Assembly: GCF_028473745.1 (NCBI RefSeq)
Contig: NZ_CP101137.1
Span: 3,968,001 to 4,032,000 of the forward strand
Length of the DNA: 64,000 nt
Reading direction: 5' to 3'
Source: Streptomyces sp. M92
Lineage (GTDB): Bacteria; Actinomycetota; Actinomycetes; Streptomycetales; Streptomycetaceae
Part shown: positions 24,217 to 32,040 of the stretch, one piece after another
Numbering within the stretch: position 1 is the stretch's first letter
How the letters are laid out: every line of letters starts with the position of its first letter
The notes under the pieces: model-generated
What the model saw: only the letters and a program-made list of their open reading frames with translations
Databases searched by the model: none
What the model was told of the DNA's origin: nothing
Made by a program: the position numbers and the translations under genes

Positions 24217-24499
24217 TCAGCCGGGGAAGACGGCGTTGTGGAGCTCGGAGAGCCGCGGTTCGGCGTCCGGGAAGCCGGCCTTCCTTCGTGGCGGGGAGGA
24301 TGACCGGGAGATAGGCCTCCAGGGCCTGCCTCGACTCCCACACGTCCACCACGCGCAGGCCGTCCGCCGTGACGACGGCCAGGTGGCCGAGCAGACCGCC
24401 GGGGGCGGGACGTCCGGAACGGGTGCCTGCGGTCTCCTGGACCTCGTCGTACTGCTCGGCCGTGACACCGGGATACTCGATCTCCATCAAAAGTGCCAT
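24217..24499 (-). pseudogene. Small dimeric-barrel-like protein gene broken by a +1 frameshift
   Basis: The frame from ATG 24499 reads MALLMEIEYPGVTAEQYDEV and continues in good coding style to VILPATKE near 24285. It then turns into Arg-rich nonsense and runs past the natural stop. Shifting by one base at the CC at 24279-24280 restores AGFPDAEPRLSELHNAVFPG and a stop at 24217. The intact protein would be about 93 residues and resembles small EthD/ABM-like alpha-beta barrel proteins (VVDVWESRQALEAYLP is a typical block). Either a real single-base insertion or a sequencing error in a GGCCGGCC-like context. The read-through product would be 100 residues ending at 24197. Confidence 0.75.
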
Positions 24500-24556
24500 A
24501 CCGCCACATTGCGACCAGGCCGTGCGCCCTGCTCCCCGGCGGACAGGTCTCCTCGG

Positions 24557-25276
24557 CTACCGCAGCGCGGGGTGGTCCGCCACCACGGTGCACGACCCCG
24601 GCGCGATCTCCGTGTACCCGGCGTCGCGGACCACCGGCAGACCGCTCGCCGTGAGGGCCCGCCAGCGGTCCGGGCCCGGGGTGCGCACCGCCAGCGGGTA
24701 GCCCGCGTCCCGCCAGGCGGCCCGGCCCGCGTCGTCCAGCTCCCACCAGGCGAGCTGCGCGCCGTGCCCCGCCTGGGCCATCGCCTTGCCGGCCGACATG
24801 TCCAGGTCCGGGTTCATCCACAGCACCGGCGCGCAGAGGCCGGCGTCTGCCGGCGGCTCCGGGTCGTCGAGGTCGGTGCCCGAGACCTGGAGGCGGGCCA
24901 GGTCCTTGGGCCAGCCGTCCAGCGGGACCGGCGGGAAGACCCGCACCTCCGCCGTCTTCCCGGTGACCGTGATGCCGGGCAGCGCCTCCGCCCGGCGCCA
25001 CTCGGCGCCGCGCGCCCGCCGCACGACCTTGCGGATGCGCGCGTCCTGCCAGTCCCGCACCGCGCGGGCCCACTCGCCATCGCCGTTGGACCGCTCGTCG
25101 CCCAGCATCACCAGCACCGCCCGGGCCGCCGTCTCCAGCGCGTCGGTACGCGGCGGCGGTGCCGCCCGCTCGATGCGGACGACCAGCGGCAGGACGAACT
25201 GCGGCGCGAGGTCGCGGTCGCCGGGCTCGGGGCGGAAGGGGCTGTCGGGGACGGGCGTCGTCGCGTCGTTGCTCAC
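24557..25276 (-). CDS. Peptidyl-tRNA hydrolase, Pth2 type
   Basis: Protein of 239 residues whose C-terminal half is a Pth2-type peptidyl-tRNA hydrolase domain: LDMSAGKAMAQAGHGAQLAWWE carries the conserved Lys, Gln and His of the family (K-x-x-x-Q-x-x-H-G/A), and the end VVRDAGYTEIAPGSCTVVA matches the Pth2 'D-x-G-x-T-x-x-x-x-G/S-x-x-T' block. Pth2 enzymes hydrolyse the ester between peptide and tRNA. The N-terminal half is a less conserved extension with basic helices (WQDARIRKVVRRARG). GTG 25276 was chosen; another GTG lies six bases upstream and neither has a clear ribosome-binding site. It is divergent from the ABC transporter genes. Confidence 0.85.
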   Translation of the reverse strand: MSNDATTPVPDSPFRPEPGDRDLAPQFVLPLVVRIERAAPPPRTDALETAARAVLVMLGDERSNGDGEWARAVRDWQDARIRKVVRRARGAEWRRAEALPGITVTGKTAEVRVFPPVPLDGWPKDLARLQVSGTDLDDPEPPADAGLCAPVLWMNPDLDMSAGKAMAQAGHGAQLAWWELDDAGRAAWRDAGYPLAVRTPGPDRWRALTASGLPVVRDAGYTEIAPGSCTVVADHPALR

Positions 25277-25319
25277 GGACACAGTCTGCCAAGCCGTGCG
25301 GACGCGAGAGGATGACCCC

Positions 25320-26207
25320 ATGCGAAGCGAGCTACGGCTGCACACGGTGGGCCGCCGCTACGGCCTGAGCGGGTCCTGGGTGCTGCGCGGCGTCGACCTG
25401 AGCCTGCCGCCCGGCACCCTGGTCCGGATCGAGGGCGCCAACGGCACCGGCAAGTCGACGCTGCTGCGCCTGCTCGCCGGCATTGACGCCCCCACCGAGG
25501 GCCGGATCACCGGCCGGCCGCGCACGGCCTACGTCCCCGAGCGGTTCCCGCCCGCCCTGCCCTTCACCGCCGCCGCCTACCTCACCCACCTCGGCACCGT
25601 CCACGGGCTGTCCCGCCGGGCGGCGGCCTCGGCGGCCGGGAGGTGGCTGGAGCGCCTGGGCGCCGCCGGACACGCCGGCACGCCGCTGGAGCGGCTGTCC
25701 AAGGGCGGCAGCCAGAAGGTGGCCGTGGCACAGGCCCTGCTCGCCGAACCGGACCTGCTCGTCCTCGACGAGGCCTGGACCGGGCTGGACACCGACGCCC
25801 GGGAGGAGCTGGACCGGGCGGTCGCGGAGCGCGCGGCCGCCGGGGGCGCCGTCGTCTTCGTCGACCACGACCCGCGCCGCCTGGCCGGCGCGCCCGACGC
25901 CACGTACACCGTCCGCGACGGCGCCCTGCACCGCCGTACCGCGCCAGCCCCGGTCGCGGACGGGCCGCGCGTCGTCGTCCGGGCGCACGGTCCGCACGGG
26001 GGCACCCCGCCCGCCGAGGCGCTGCGGATCGCCGCACGCGCCGAGGAGGAGCGCCCCGGTCGGTACACCCTCTCCGTCCCCGCCTCCCACTCCGACGTCC
26101 TGCTGCGTACGCTCCTGACCGCCGAGCCGCCCTGGCACGTGGCGAGCGTGCACGCCGTGCACGCCCGGGCGGACGCCCGTGAACCGGCTCAGGAGGACCC
26201 CCGTTGA
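25320..26207 (+). CDS. ABC transporter ATP-binding protein
   Basis: ATPase subunit of 295 residues. Walker A is GANGTGKSTLLRLL near residue 42, the signature is the variant LSKGGSQKVAVAQAL (S-K-G-G-S-Q in place of LSGGQ), Walker B is LLVLDEAWTGLD, and the H-loop is FVDHDPRR. The C-terminal 90 residues are an extra domain of Arg/Pro/Ala-rich and helical character. ATG 25320 has GAGAGG upstream. The stop overlaps the TTG start of the permease gene by four bases (TTGA), so the pair is one transporter. Substrate is unknown; the short Pro/Gly-rich ATPase with a six-helix permease resembles exporters rather than importers, and no binding protein is nearby. Confidence 0.88.
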   Translation: MRSELRLHTVGRRYGLSGSWVLRGVDLSLPPGTLVRIEGANGTGKSTLLRLLAGIDAPTEGRITGRPRTAYVPERFPPALPFTAAAYLTHLGTVHGLSRRAAASAAGRWLERLGAAGHAGTPLERLSKGGSQKVAVAQALLAEPDLLVLDEAWTGLDTDAREELDRAVAERAAAGGAVVFVDHDPRRLAGAPDATYTVRDGALHRRTAPAPVADGPRVVVRAHGPHGGTPPAEALRIAARAEEERPGRYTLSVPASHSDVLLRTLLTAEPPWHVASVHAVHARADAREPAQEDPR

Positions 26208-26875
26208 CCGCCCTGTTCCGCTACCAGACCGCCCTGCTGCTGCGCTCCCGGCGCTGGCTCCCGCCGCTGGTCCTGTACGCCGCCGTGCTGGCCGTCGGTG
26301 TGCAGGGCGGTCAGCCGGTGCTCGACTCGCTGGGCTGGGCGGCGGCCACGCTGCTGCCGGTCGCGGCCTGGCTGGTGCGTATCTGCGTCACCGGCGAGCC
26401 GCCCGCCGCGCGCGGCTGTGTCTCGGCGGCGCGGGGGCCCGCGCGGGCCCATCTGGCCTGCGTACTGGTCGCCCTGGCCGCCGCGGTCGTGCTGGGCGCG
26501 GCGGCGACCGCCGTCGTGACGGTGATCAGCGACCCGGCCGCCTCGGACCGCGCCACCCGCGTCTCCCCGCTCGCGGTCGGCGGCTCGGGACTGCTCGCCG
26601 TGCTCGTGTGCGCGCTGCTCGGCACGGCCGTCGGCGCGCTCACCTCCTGGCCGCTGCTCCGCTCACCCGGCCGCGCGCTCCCCGCGCTGCTGCTCGCGGC
26701 CCTGTTCGCCCTGGTGACCGCCGGTTCCCCGGCGCGTGCGGCGGTCAGCGGGCTGGTCACCGGCTCGCGGTCGGGCACCGTACCGCTGCCCCTGCTCCCG
26801 CTGGGCGCGGCCGTCCTGATCGCCGGGGCCGCGACCGCGGCGGCCTGCCGGCTCAGCTCGCGCAGGTCAGCCTGA
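26204..26875 (+). CDS. ABC transporter membrane subunit
   Basis: Membrane protein of 223 residues with about six predicted transmembrane helices (first at WLPPLVLYAAVLAVGV, others near 50, 85, 120, 155 and 200). The start is a TTG at 26204, supported by a perfect AGGAGGA (26191-26197) six to seven bases upstream and by the four-base overlap with the ATPase stop. It forms the channel for the ATPase encoded upstream. No substrate can be read. The gene ends nine bases inside the convergent zinc-ribbon gene. Confidence 0.85.
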   Translation: MTALFRYQTALLLRSRRWLPPLVLYAAVLAVGVQGGQPVLDSLGWAAATLLPVAAWLVRICVTGEPPAARGCVSAARGPARAHLACVLVALAAAVVLGAAATAVVTVISDPAASDRATRVSPLAVGGSGLLAVLVCALLGTAVGALTSWPLLRSPGRALPALLLAALFALVTAGSPARAAVSGLVTGSRSGTVPLPLLPLGAAVLIAGAATAAACRLSSRRSA

Positions 26876-27082
26876 GCAGGCCGTCCGCTGGGCCTCCTGC
26901 CACTCGCAGCGCGGGCACATGGTGATCCCCTTGTACGACTCGGCGTACTCCGTCGGCTCCCGGCACAGCACGCACTCCGCGTACGGCGGGCCGTCGGCCT
27001 TCGGCGGCCGGGTGGCGTCGATCAGGCAGTAGTCGTCGATGCGCTCGCCGTTGTCGATGCGTTGGTCGTCGTCGCCGCTCAC
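26867..27082 (-). CDS. Small zinc-ribbon protein
   Basis: A 71-residue acidic protein with two Cys-x-x-Cys knuckles, CVLC at 38-41 and CPRC near 56-59, which should bind one zinc. The N terminus (MSGDDDQRIDNGERIDDYCL) is acidic and probably disordered. Codon use is Streptomyces-like and the protein has the sequence character of a conserved small ribbon protein, possibly a modulator of transcription or translation; no specific function is known to me. It overlaps the end of the ABC permease gene by nine bases on the opposite strand and is 18 bases downstream of the deacetylase gene stop, on the same strand. Confidence 0.72.
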   Translation of the reverse strand: MSGDDDQRIDNGERIDDYCLIDATRPPKADGPPYAECVLCREPTEYAESYKGITMCPRCEWQEAQRTACSG

Positions 27083-27100
27083 ACCTCCAGCGTAGGCCCG

Positions 27101-27973
27101 TCAGCGGCGGCCGTTCGCGGCGCCGATCAGCTCCGAGACCTTCACGAAGCGGTAGCCCCTCTCGCGCAGCTCGGGGACGATGGTGCGCACCGCCTCCTCG
27201 GTGACCGGGGCGGCGCTGCGGGTGCAGTGCATGACGACGACCGACCCCGGCCGGGCCCCGTCCAGCACTTGCCGGGCCACCGCGTCGGCGTCGGTCGCGA
27301 ACGCGTCCCCGCTCACCACGTCCCACTGCACGGCGGTGACGCCGGTGGCCGACAGCGCCTTGAGCGCGGCCTTGTCGTAACAGCCGCCGGGAAAACGGAA
27401 GTACGGCATCGCCTCCGGTACCCCGGCCTTCTCGAACGCCGCGTACGCCCGTTCCACGTCGGACCGCATCCGGTCCTCGGACACGGTCGGCAGGCCGTAG
27501 CAGTCGTCGGTGTAGGCGTAGTGGCTGTAGGAGTGGTTGGCGATCTCGAACCGCGGGTCCCGGCCGATGGACCGGGCGGCGTCCGGGTACTCCTCGGCCC
27601 ACCGGCCGGTCATGAACACGGTGGCCGGTACGTCCAGCTCCCGCAGCGTCGCGATCAGCCGCGGATTGTCGAACCGTTCCCCGGCCGCGGCCCGCGGTCC
27701 CTGGTCGGCCGTCATGTCGGCGTCGAAGGTGAGGGCGATCGTCCTGCCCTCGGCACGCGGCCCGTGTTCGAAGACGGGGGTGAGCCCCGCCGGACCGGGC
27801 GCCAGGGTGGGCGCCCGGTCCGGGGCGGGCTCGGAGGCGGAGGCGGAGACGGAGGGCGCGGACGGTGCCGGTCGGGGTGTCTGTCCGGGCTCGGTGGTGC
27901 CGCAGGCGGCGAGGGCGACGGAGGAGGCGGCCAGGGCGCAGAAGGCGGCGGCGCGGCGTACGAGAGTGGTCAC
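27101..27973 (-). CDS. Polysaccharide deacetylase (NodB-type) lipoprotein
   Basis: Exported lipoprotein of 290 residues. Signal peptide with lipobox LAAC at about residue 24, then a Ser/Pro/Ala-rich linker to about 65. The NodB (CE4) domain shows motif 1 as ALTFDADM (D-x-D in place of DD), motif 2 as IANHSYSH (H-x-x-x-H zinc ligands), motif 3 as YFRFPGGCY and the C-terminal motif in SVVVMHCTRS (motif 5 His). It should remove acetyl groups from cell-wall or chitin-like glycans at the outer face. GTG start at 27973 with no visible ribosome-binding site, possibly leaderless or nearly so. It is 18 bases upstream of the zinc-ribbon gene, possibly one transcript. Confidence 0.88.
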   Translation of the reverse strand: MTTLVRRAAAFCALAASSVALAACGTTEPGQTPRPAPSAPSVSASASEPAPDRAPTLAPGPAGLTPVFEHGPRAEGRTIALTFDADMTADQGPRAAAGERFDNPRLIATLRELDVPATVFMTGRWAEEYPDAARSIGRDPRFEIANHSYSHYAYTDDCYGLPTVSEDRMRSDVERAYAAFEKAGVPEAMPYFRFPGGCYDKAALKALSATGVTAVQWDVVSGDAFATDADAVARQVLDGARPGSVVVMHCTRSAAPVTEEAVRTIVPELRERGYRFVKVSELIGAANGRR

Positions 27974-28069
27974 CGCACGAACGTATGAGCGTGATGTTCG
28001 GTTTGTATGACTATGTGTGGTGACGTGCCCGTGAGGTCACCCTCCCGGATCAGACGCCGCCCGCCCGCC

Positions 28070-29593
28070 TCAGATGTCCCGCCGCTCCAGCGGTTTCGTC
28101 GCCGGACCCTGGATCACCTTGCCGTCCGTGTCGAAGCGGGAACCGTGGCAGGGGCACTCCCAGGCCTTCTCGGCGGCGTTGAAGGCGACCAGGCAGCCGA
28201 GGTGGGTGCAGCGCGAGGACACGGCGTGCAGCGCGCCCGCCTGGTCCCGGTAGACCGCCAGCCGGTCGCCGCCCACCCGGACCAGGGCTCCCTCGCCGGG
28301 CGGCAGGGCGTCCACGGGCGGGGCGGGGCGCAGGCGGTCGCCGACGAAGTGCCGGGCCACCTCGGCCTGCGTCTTGAGCAGCGCCGGCGCCTCGCGCACC
28401 GCCGTGCGCAGCCGCCGCGGGTCGTACAGGGCGCTCCACGCGCACTCCTCGCCGGTGATCTGAGCGGTGAGCAGCCGGCCCGCCATCATGCCGCCGCTCA
28501 GCCCCCAGCCGCCGAAGCCGGTGGCGACGTACGTGTGCTTCGCGCCCGGGTGCAGCGGCCCCACCATCGGCACGGTGTCCGTCGGGTCGATGTCCTGGGT
28601 GGCCCAGGAGTAGGTGAGGTCGACGCCCGGGAAGTGCTCGCGGGCCCAGGCGGACAGGCGGTCGAAGCGTTCCCGGGTGTCGCCCGTGCCGGGGGTGAAG
28701 TGCTCGCCGGTGACGATGAGCAGCCGGCGGCCCGCCTCGTCCAGGGGCGCCGTGCGGACCGAGCGGGTGTTCTCGTCCGGCGTGATGTACATGCCGTCCA
28801 CGTCGCGGTCCGCCTCGATGCTCCCGGCGACGACCAGCTCGCGGCGCGGGGAGAGGCGGGCGAAGAGCAGGGCCCGGTCGAAGATCGGGTAGTGGGTGGC
28901 GACGACGACGTCCCGGGCGGTCACCGTCGCCCCCGACTCCGTCGACACCCGGCACGGGCCGCCCTCGTCCAGGCCGTGCACGGTGGTGCCCTCGAAGATC
29001 CGCCCGCCGTGCGCCTCCAGGTCCTCGGCGAGGGCCAGCAGGTACTTGCGCGGGTGGAACTGCGCCTGCCCGGTGACCCTGACCGCGCCCGCGACCGGGA
29101 ACGGCAGTCCCGTCTCCGTCACGAACGACGCCGGCAGCCCCGCCTCCTTCGCGGCGGCCACCTCGGCCCGCACCTCGTCCACCCGGTTCGCGTCGCCGAC
29201 GTACGTGAACGCGTCCCGCGTCTCCCAGTCGCAGTCGATGCCCAGTTCGGCCACGACCCGGGCGGCGTGCTCGATCGCCTCCGACTGGGACCGGGCGTAC
29301 AGCCGGGCGCCCTCGGGGCCCCGGGTGCGGCGCAGCTTGTCGTAGACCAGCGAGTGCAGGGCGGTCAGCTTGGCGCTGGTGTGCCCGGTGACCCCGGCGG
29401 CGACCCGCCCGGCCTCCAGCACCGCCACACTGCGCCCCGCCCGCGCCAGCTCCCAGGCCGTGCTGAGCCCGGCGACGCCCGCGCCGATCACGGCGACATC
29501 GACGTCTAGATCCTCCGCGAGGGCGGGGCGCGGTGCGCCGCCCGGTGCCGTCCGAAGCCAGTACGAGTCGTTGACCTGCGCGTTCTCCGTCAT
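28070..29593 (-). CDS. FAD-dependent oxidoreductase fused to a C-terminal Rieske domain
   Basis: Protein of 507 residues. The DAO-type FAD domain begins with VDVAVIGAGVAGLSTAWELA near residue 32, followed by VLEAGRVAAGVTGHTSAKLT, and includes the later FAD contact YVATGFGGWGLSGGMMAGR. The C-terminal 110 residues are a Rieske [2Fe-2S] domain with the ligand pairs in SRCTHLGC and CPCHGSRFD. Such fusions are frequent in Streptomyces; the substrate of the amine/hydroxy-acid oxidase domain is unknown. ATG 29593 is the best start; an upstream GTG at 29611 would add six residues. No strong ribosome-binding site is seen. It is a single-gene unit between the deacetylase and the PhoX-like gene. Confidence 0.88.
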   Translation of the reverse strand: MTENAQVNDSYWLRTAPGGAPRPALAEDLDVDVAVIGAGVAGLSTAWELARAGRSVAVLEAGRVAAGVTGHTSAKLTALHSLVYDKLRRTRGPEGARLYARSQSEAIEHAARVVAELGIDCDWETRDAFTYVGDANRVDEVRAEVAAAKEAGLPASFVTETGLPFPVAGAVRVTGQAQFHPRKYLLALAEDLEAHGGRIFEGTTVHGLDEGGPCRVSTESGATVTARDVVVATHYPIFDRALLFARLSPRRELVVAGSIEADRDVDGMYITPDENTRSVRTAPLDEAGRRLLIVTGEHFTPGTGDTRERFDRLSAWAREHFPGVDLTYSWATQDIDPTDTVPMVGPLHPGAKHTYVATGFGGWGLSGGMMAGRLLTAQITGEECAWSALYDPRRLRTAVREAPALLKTQAEVARHFVGDRLRPAPPVDALPPGEGALVRVGGDRLAVYRDQAGALHAVSSRCTHLGCLVAFNAAEKAWECPCHGSRFDTDGKVIQGPATKPLERRDI

Positions 29594-29650
29594 GCGGGGC
29601 CGAGTACCCACAGGCCGGGGCTTCAGTGACCGGGCGACGCGACGGCCTCG

Positions 29651-31045
29651 CTACCGGCGCCAGGGGCCCGTCACGGCGAACGTGGTCCCGGGCGTGTAGC
29701 AGTTGACGTACATCGTGTCCCCGTCGGGCGAGAAGGTCACCCCCGCGAACTCACCCCACTCGGGCTCCTCCTGCGACCCGATGTTCTGGGCGCCGCGGGC
29801 CATGGCGTAGACGTCACCGCGCCGGGTGACGCCGTAGACGTGCTGGGCACCGTTGCCGTCCTCGCAGACCATGAGGCCGCCGCTGGGGGCCAGGCAGATG
29901 TTGTCCGGGGACTCGCCGGGCAGCCGCACGTCGGTGTCCGGGCCGAAGACGATCACCAGGGTGAGCCGGCGCCGCTCGGGGTCGTAGCGCCAGATCTGCC
30001 CGTAGTGGTCGGCGGCCGAGCCGTCCGCGCTGCGGGCGAAGGACGACACGAAGTAGACGCTGCGCCCGCCCCAGTAGCAGCCCTCCAGCTTCTGCGCGTG
30101 GGTGATGCCGCCCCGGCCGAAGTCCTGGTGCCGGATCGGCGTCCCGGCGGCCAGCGGGTCGGGTACGTCGACCCACTCGACGCCGTCGAAGCAGGCGCCG
30201 GTTTCCTGGATCGAGGACAGGTCGGGCACGCCGGGCACGCGCATCGCCTGGAGCCGGCCGCCCGCCCGCAGCGAGCCCGTCCCGCCCAGCGGCTTCTCGG
30301 GCAGGAACCGGTAGAAGAGGCCGAACGGCCGCTCGAAGGCGTCCTCCGTCTCGTAGACGACACCCCGGCGCGGGTCCACGGCGACCGCCTCGTGCTGGAA
30401 CCGGCCCATCGCGGTCAATGGCACCGCGCCGGTGCGGTGCGGGTCCGCCGGGTCGACCTCGAAGATGAAGCCGTGGTCCTTGGTGTAGCCGTTGGTGCCG
30501 GCCCTGTCCTCGGTCTCCTCGCAGGTCAGCCAGGTGTGCCACGGTGTGGGGCCGCCCGCGCAGTTGACGGCCGTACCGGCGATCGCGACCCGTTCGTCAC
30601 GGACGTGGTTGCGGTGGTCCAGGGTGAGGGCGGTGCAGCCGCCCTTGCCCTCCGGGTCGTACGTCAGGCCCTCCACCGTGGGCACGGGGACCCGGCCGTC
30701 CGCGCGGTTCTCGTGGTTGCGCACGAGGTGGACGCCGCCGTGGCGGCCCCCAGAACGCGCGGCGAAGGCCGCCATGCCGTCGTGGTTGGACGGGACCGGG
30801 CCCTCGCCGGAGCGCAGCTCGTCGCCCTCGCGGGACAGGACCCGGTAGCGGAATCCTCTGGGCAGGTCGAGCAGGCCGTCGGGGTCGGGGATCAGCGGGC
30901 CGTAGCCGGTGTGGCCCGGGGAGTGGGCGGCGGCGGTGCCGGCGAACAGCTCGGAGAGGGCGCCGGTGAAGGCGATGCCTGCGCCCAGGGCTCCGCTGCG
31001 GGCGAGCACCTGGCGCCGAGTCGCCGGACGGCTGGACATGGACAT
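29651..31045 (-). CDS. PhoX-like (DUF839) Tat-exported phosphatase
   Basis: Protein of 464 residues with a twin-arginine signal (RRQVLARSGALGAGIAF, cleavage near HSPG after AHA) and the DUF839/PhoX beta-propeller. Typical blocks are PRGFRYRVLSREGDEL, VPSNHDGMAAF, HTWLTCEETED and the C-terminal FSPDGDTMYVNCYTPGTTF. PhoX enzymes are calcium/iron phosphatases that fold in the cytoplasm and are exported by Tat; in Streptomyces many are PhoP-controlled, but no PHO box was sought in detail here. ATG 31045 has AGGAAGG six bases upstream. The gene stands alone, between the oxidoreductase and the slipin. Confidence 0.85.
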   Translation of the reverse strand: MSMSSRPATRRQVLARSGALGAGIAFTGALSELFAGTAAAHSPGHTGYGPLIPDPDGLLDLPRGFRYRVLSREGDELRSGEGPVPSNHDGMAAFAARSGGRHGGVHLVRNHENRADGRVPVPTVEGLTYDPEGKGGCTALTLDHRNHVRDERVAIAGTAVNCAGGPTPWHTWLTCEETEDRAGTNGYTKDHGFIFEVDPADPHRTGAVPLTAMGRFQHEAVAVDPRRGVVYETEDAFERPFGLFYRFLPEKPLGGTGSLRAGGRLQAMRVPGVPDLSSIQETGACFDGVEWVDVPDPLAAGTPIRHQDFGRGGITHAQKLEGCYWGGRSVYFVSSFARSADGSAADHYGQIWRYDPERRRLTLVIVFGPDTDVRLPGESPDNICLAPSGGLMVCEDGNGAQHVYGVTRRGDVYAMARGAQNIGSQEEPEWGEFAGVTFSPDGDTMYVNCYTPGTTFAVTGPWRR

Positions 31046-31133
31046 GGGGTGACCTTCCTGCTGGCGGACAGGACTGTGACCCGCTGTGTCTATCACCTGG
31101 CACGTTTCCCGGGAACCACGCGCGCTACACGCG

Positions 31134-31934
31134 TCACGTGCCGGCCGGCTGCTCCGGCGTGGGGCCGGGCGCCAGCCGCTGCGGATTCTCCAGGAACCGC
31201 AGCAGCTCCACCGGGAACGGCAGCACCAGCGTCGAGTTCTTCTCCGCGGCCACCGCCACCACCGTCTGCAGCAGCCGCAGTTGCAGCGCGGCCGGTGTCT
31301 CCGACATCTCCCGCGCCGCCTCGGCGAGCACCTTGGAGGCCTGGCGCTCGGCGTCGGCGTTGATGACCCGGGCCCGCCGCTCGCGGTCGGCCTCGGCCTG
31401 CCGCGCCATCGAGCGCTTCATGGTCTCGGGCAGTGACACGTCCTTGATCTCGACGCGGTCGATCTGCACGCCCCAGCCGACGGCCGGGCTGTCGATCATC
31501 AGCTCCAGGCCCTGGTTCAGCTTCTCCCGGTTGGACAGCAGGTCGTCCAGGTCGCTCTTGCCGATGATGGACCGCAGCGACGTCTGCGCCATCTGGGACA
31601 CCGCGAACTTGTAGTCCTCGACGCGGATGAGCGCGTAGGCGGCGTCGACCACCTTGAAGTAGACGACCGCGTCCACGCGGACGGTCACGTTGTCCCGGGT
31701 GATGCCTTCCTGGGCGGGCACCGGGAGCGTCACGATCTGCATGTTGACCTTGTGCAGCCGGTCCACCACCGGGACGATCAGGGTGAAGCCGGGCTGCCGC
31801 ACCTCACCGGCGAGCCGGCCGAGCCGCAGGACGACCCCGCGCTCGTACTGCTTGACGATCCGCGCCGCCGACGCGATGTACAGCACCCCGGCGCCCCCGG
31901 CGGCGGCAGCCGCGGTCAGCAGCTCCTGGAGCAT
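31134..31934 (-). CDS. Slipin / SPFH (stomatin-like) membrane protein
   Basis: Protein of 266 residues of the slipin group of SPFH proteins. The N-terminal hydrophobic hairpin (ELLTAAAAAGGAGVLYIASAA) anchors it to the membrane. The SPFH domain follows (IVKQYERGVVLRLGRLAGEV and QEGITRDNVTVRVDAVVYFKV), then a coiled helical region rich in Arg/Glu/Ala (RQAEADRERRARVINADAER). Slipins scaffold membrane microdomains; their partner is often an NfeD protein, but none is adjacent here. ATG 31934 has GAGGAGG six bases upstream. Single-gene unit, 90 bases from the PhoX-like gene. Confidence 0.9.
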   Translation of the reverse strand: MLQELLTAAAAAGGAGVLYIASAARIVKQYERGVVLRLGRLAGEVRQPGFTLIVPVVDRLHKVNMQIVTLPVPAQEGITRDNVTVRVDAVVYFKVVDAAYALIRVEDYKFAVSQMAQTSLRSIIGKSDLDDLLSNREKLNQGLELMIDSPAVGWGVQIDRVEIKDVSLPETMKRSMARQAEADRERRARVINADAERQASKVLAEAAREMSETPAALQLRLLQTVVAVAAEKNSTLVLPFPVELLRFLENPQRLAPGPTPEQPAGT

Positions 31935-32040
31935 GGCGACCTCCTCGCCCTGAGGACCGTTTCACCCACTCCTGTCACGATATGCCGGAGGTCCGGTCCG
32001 GGGCCATGCCCCGGACCGGACCTCCCGCGCATCGACGGGA

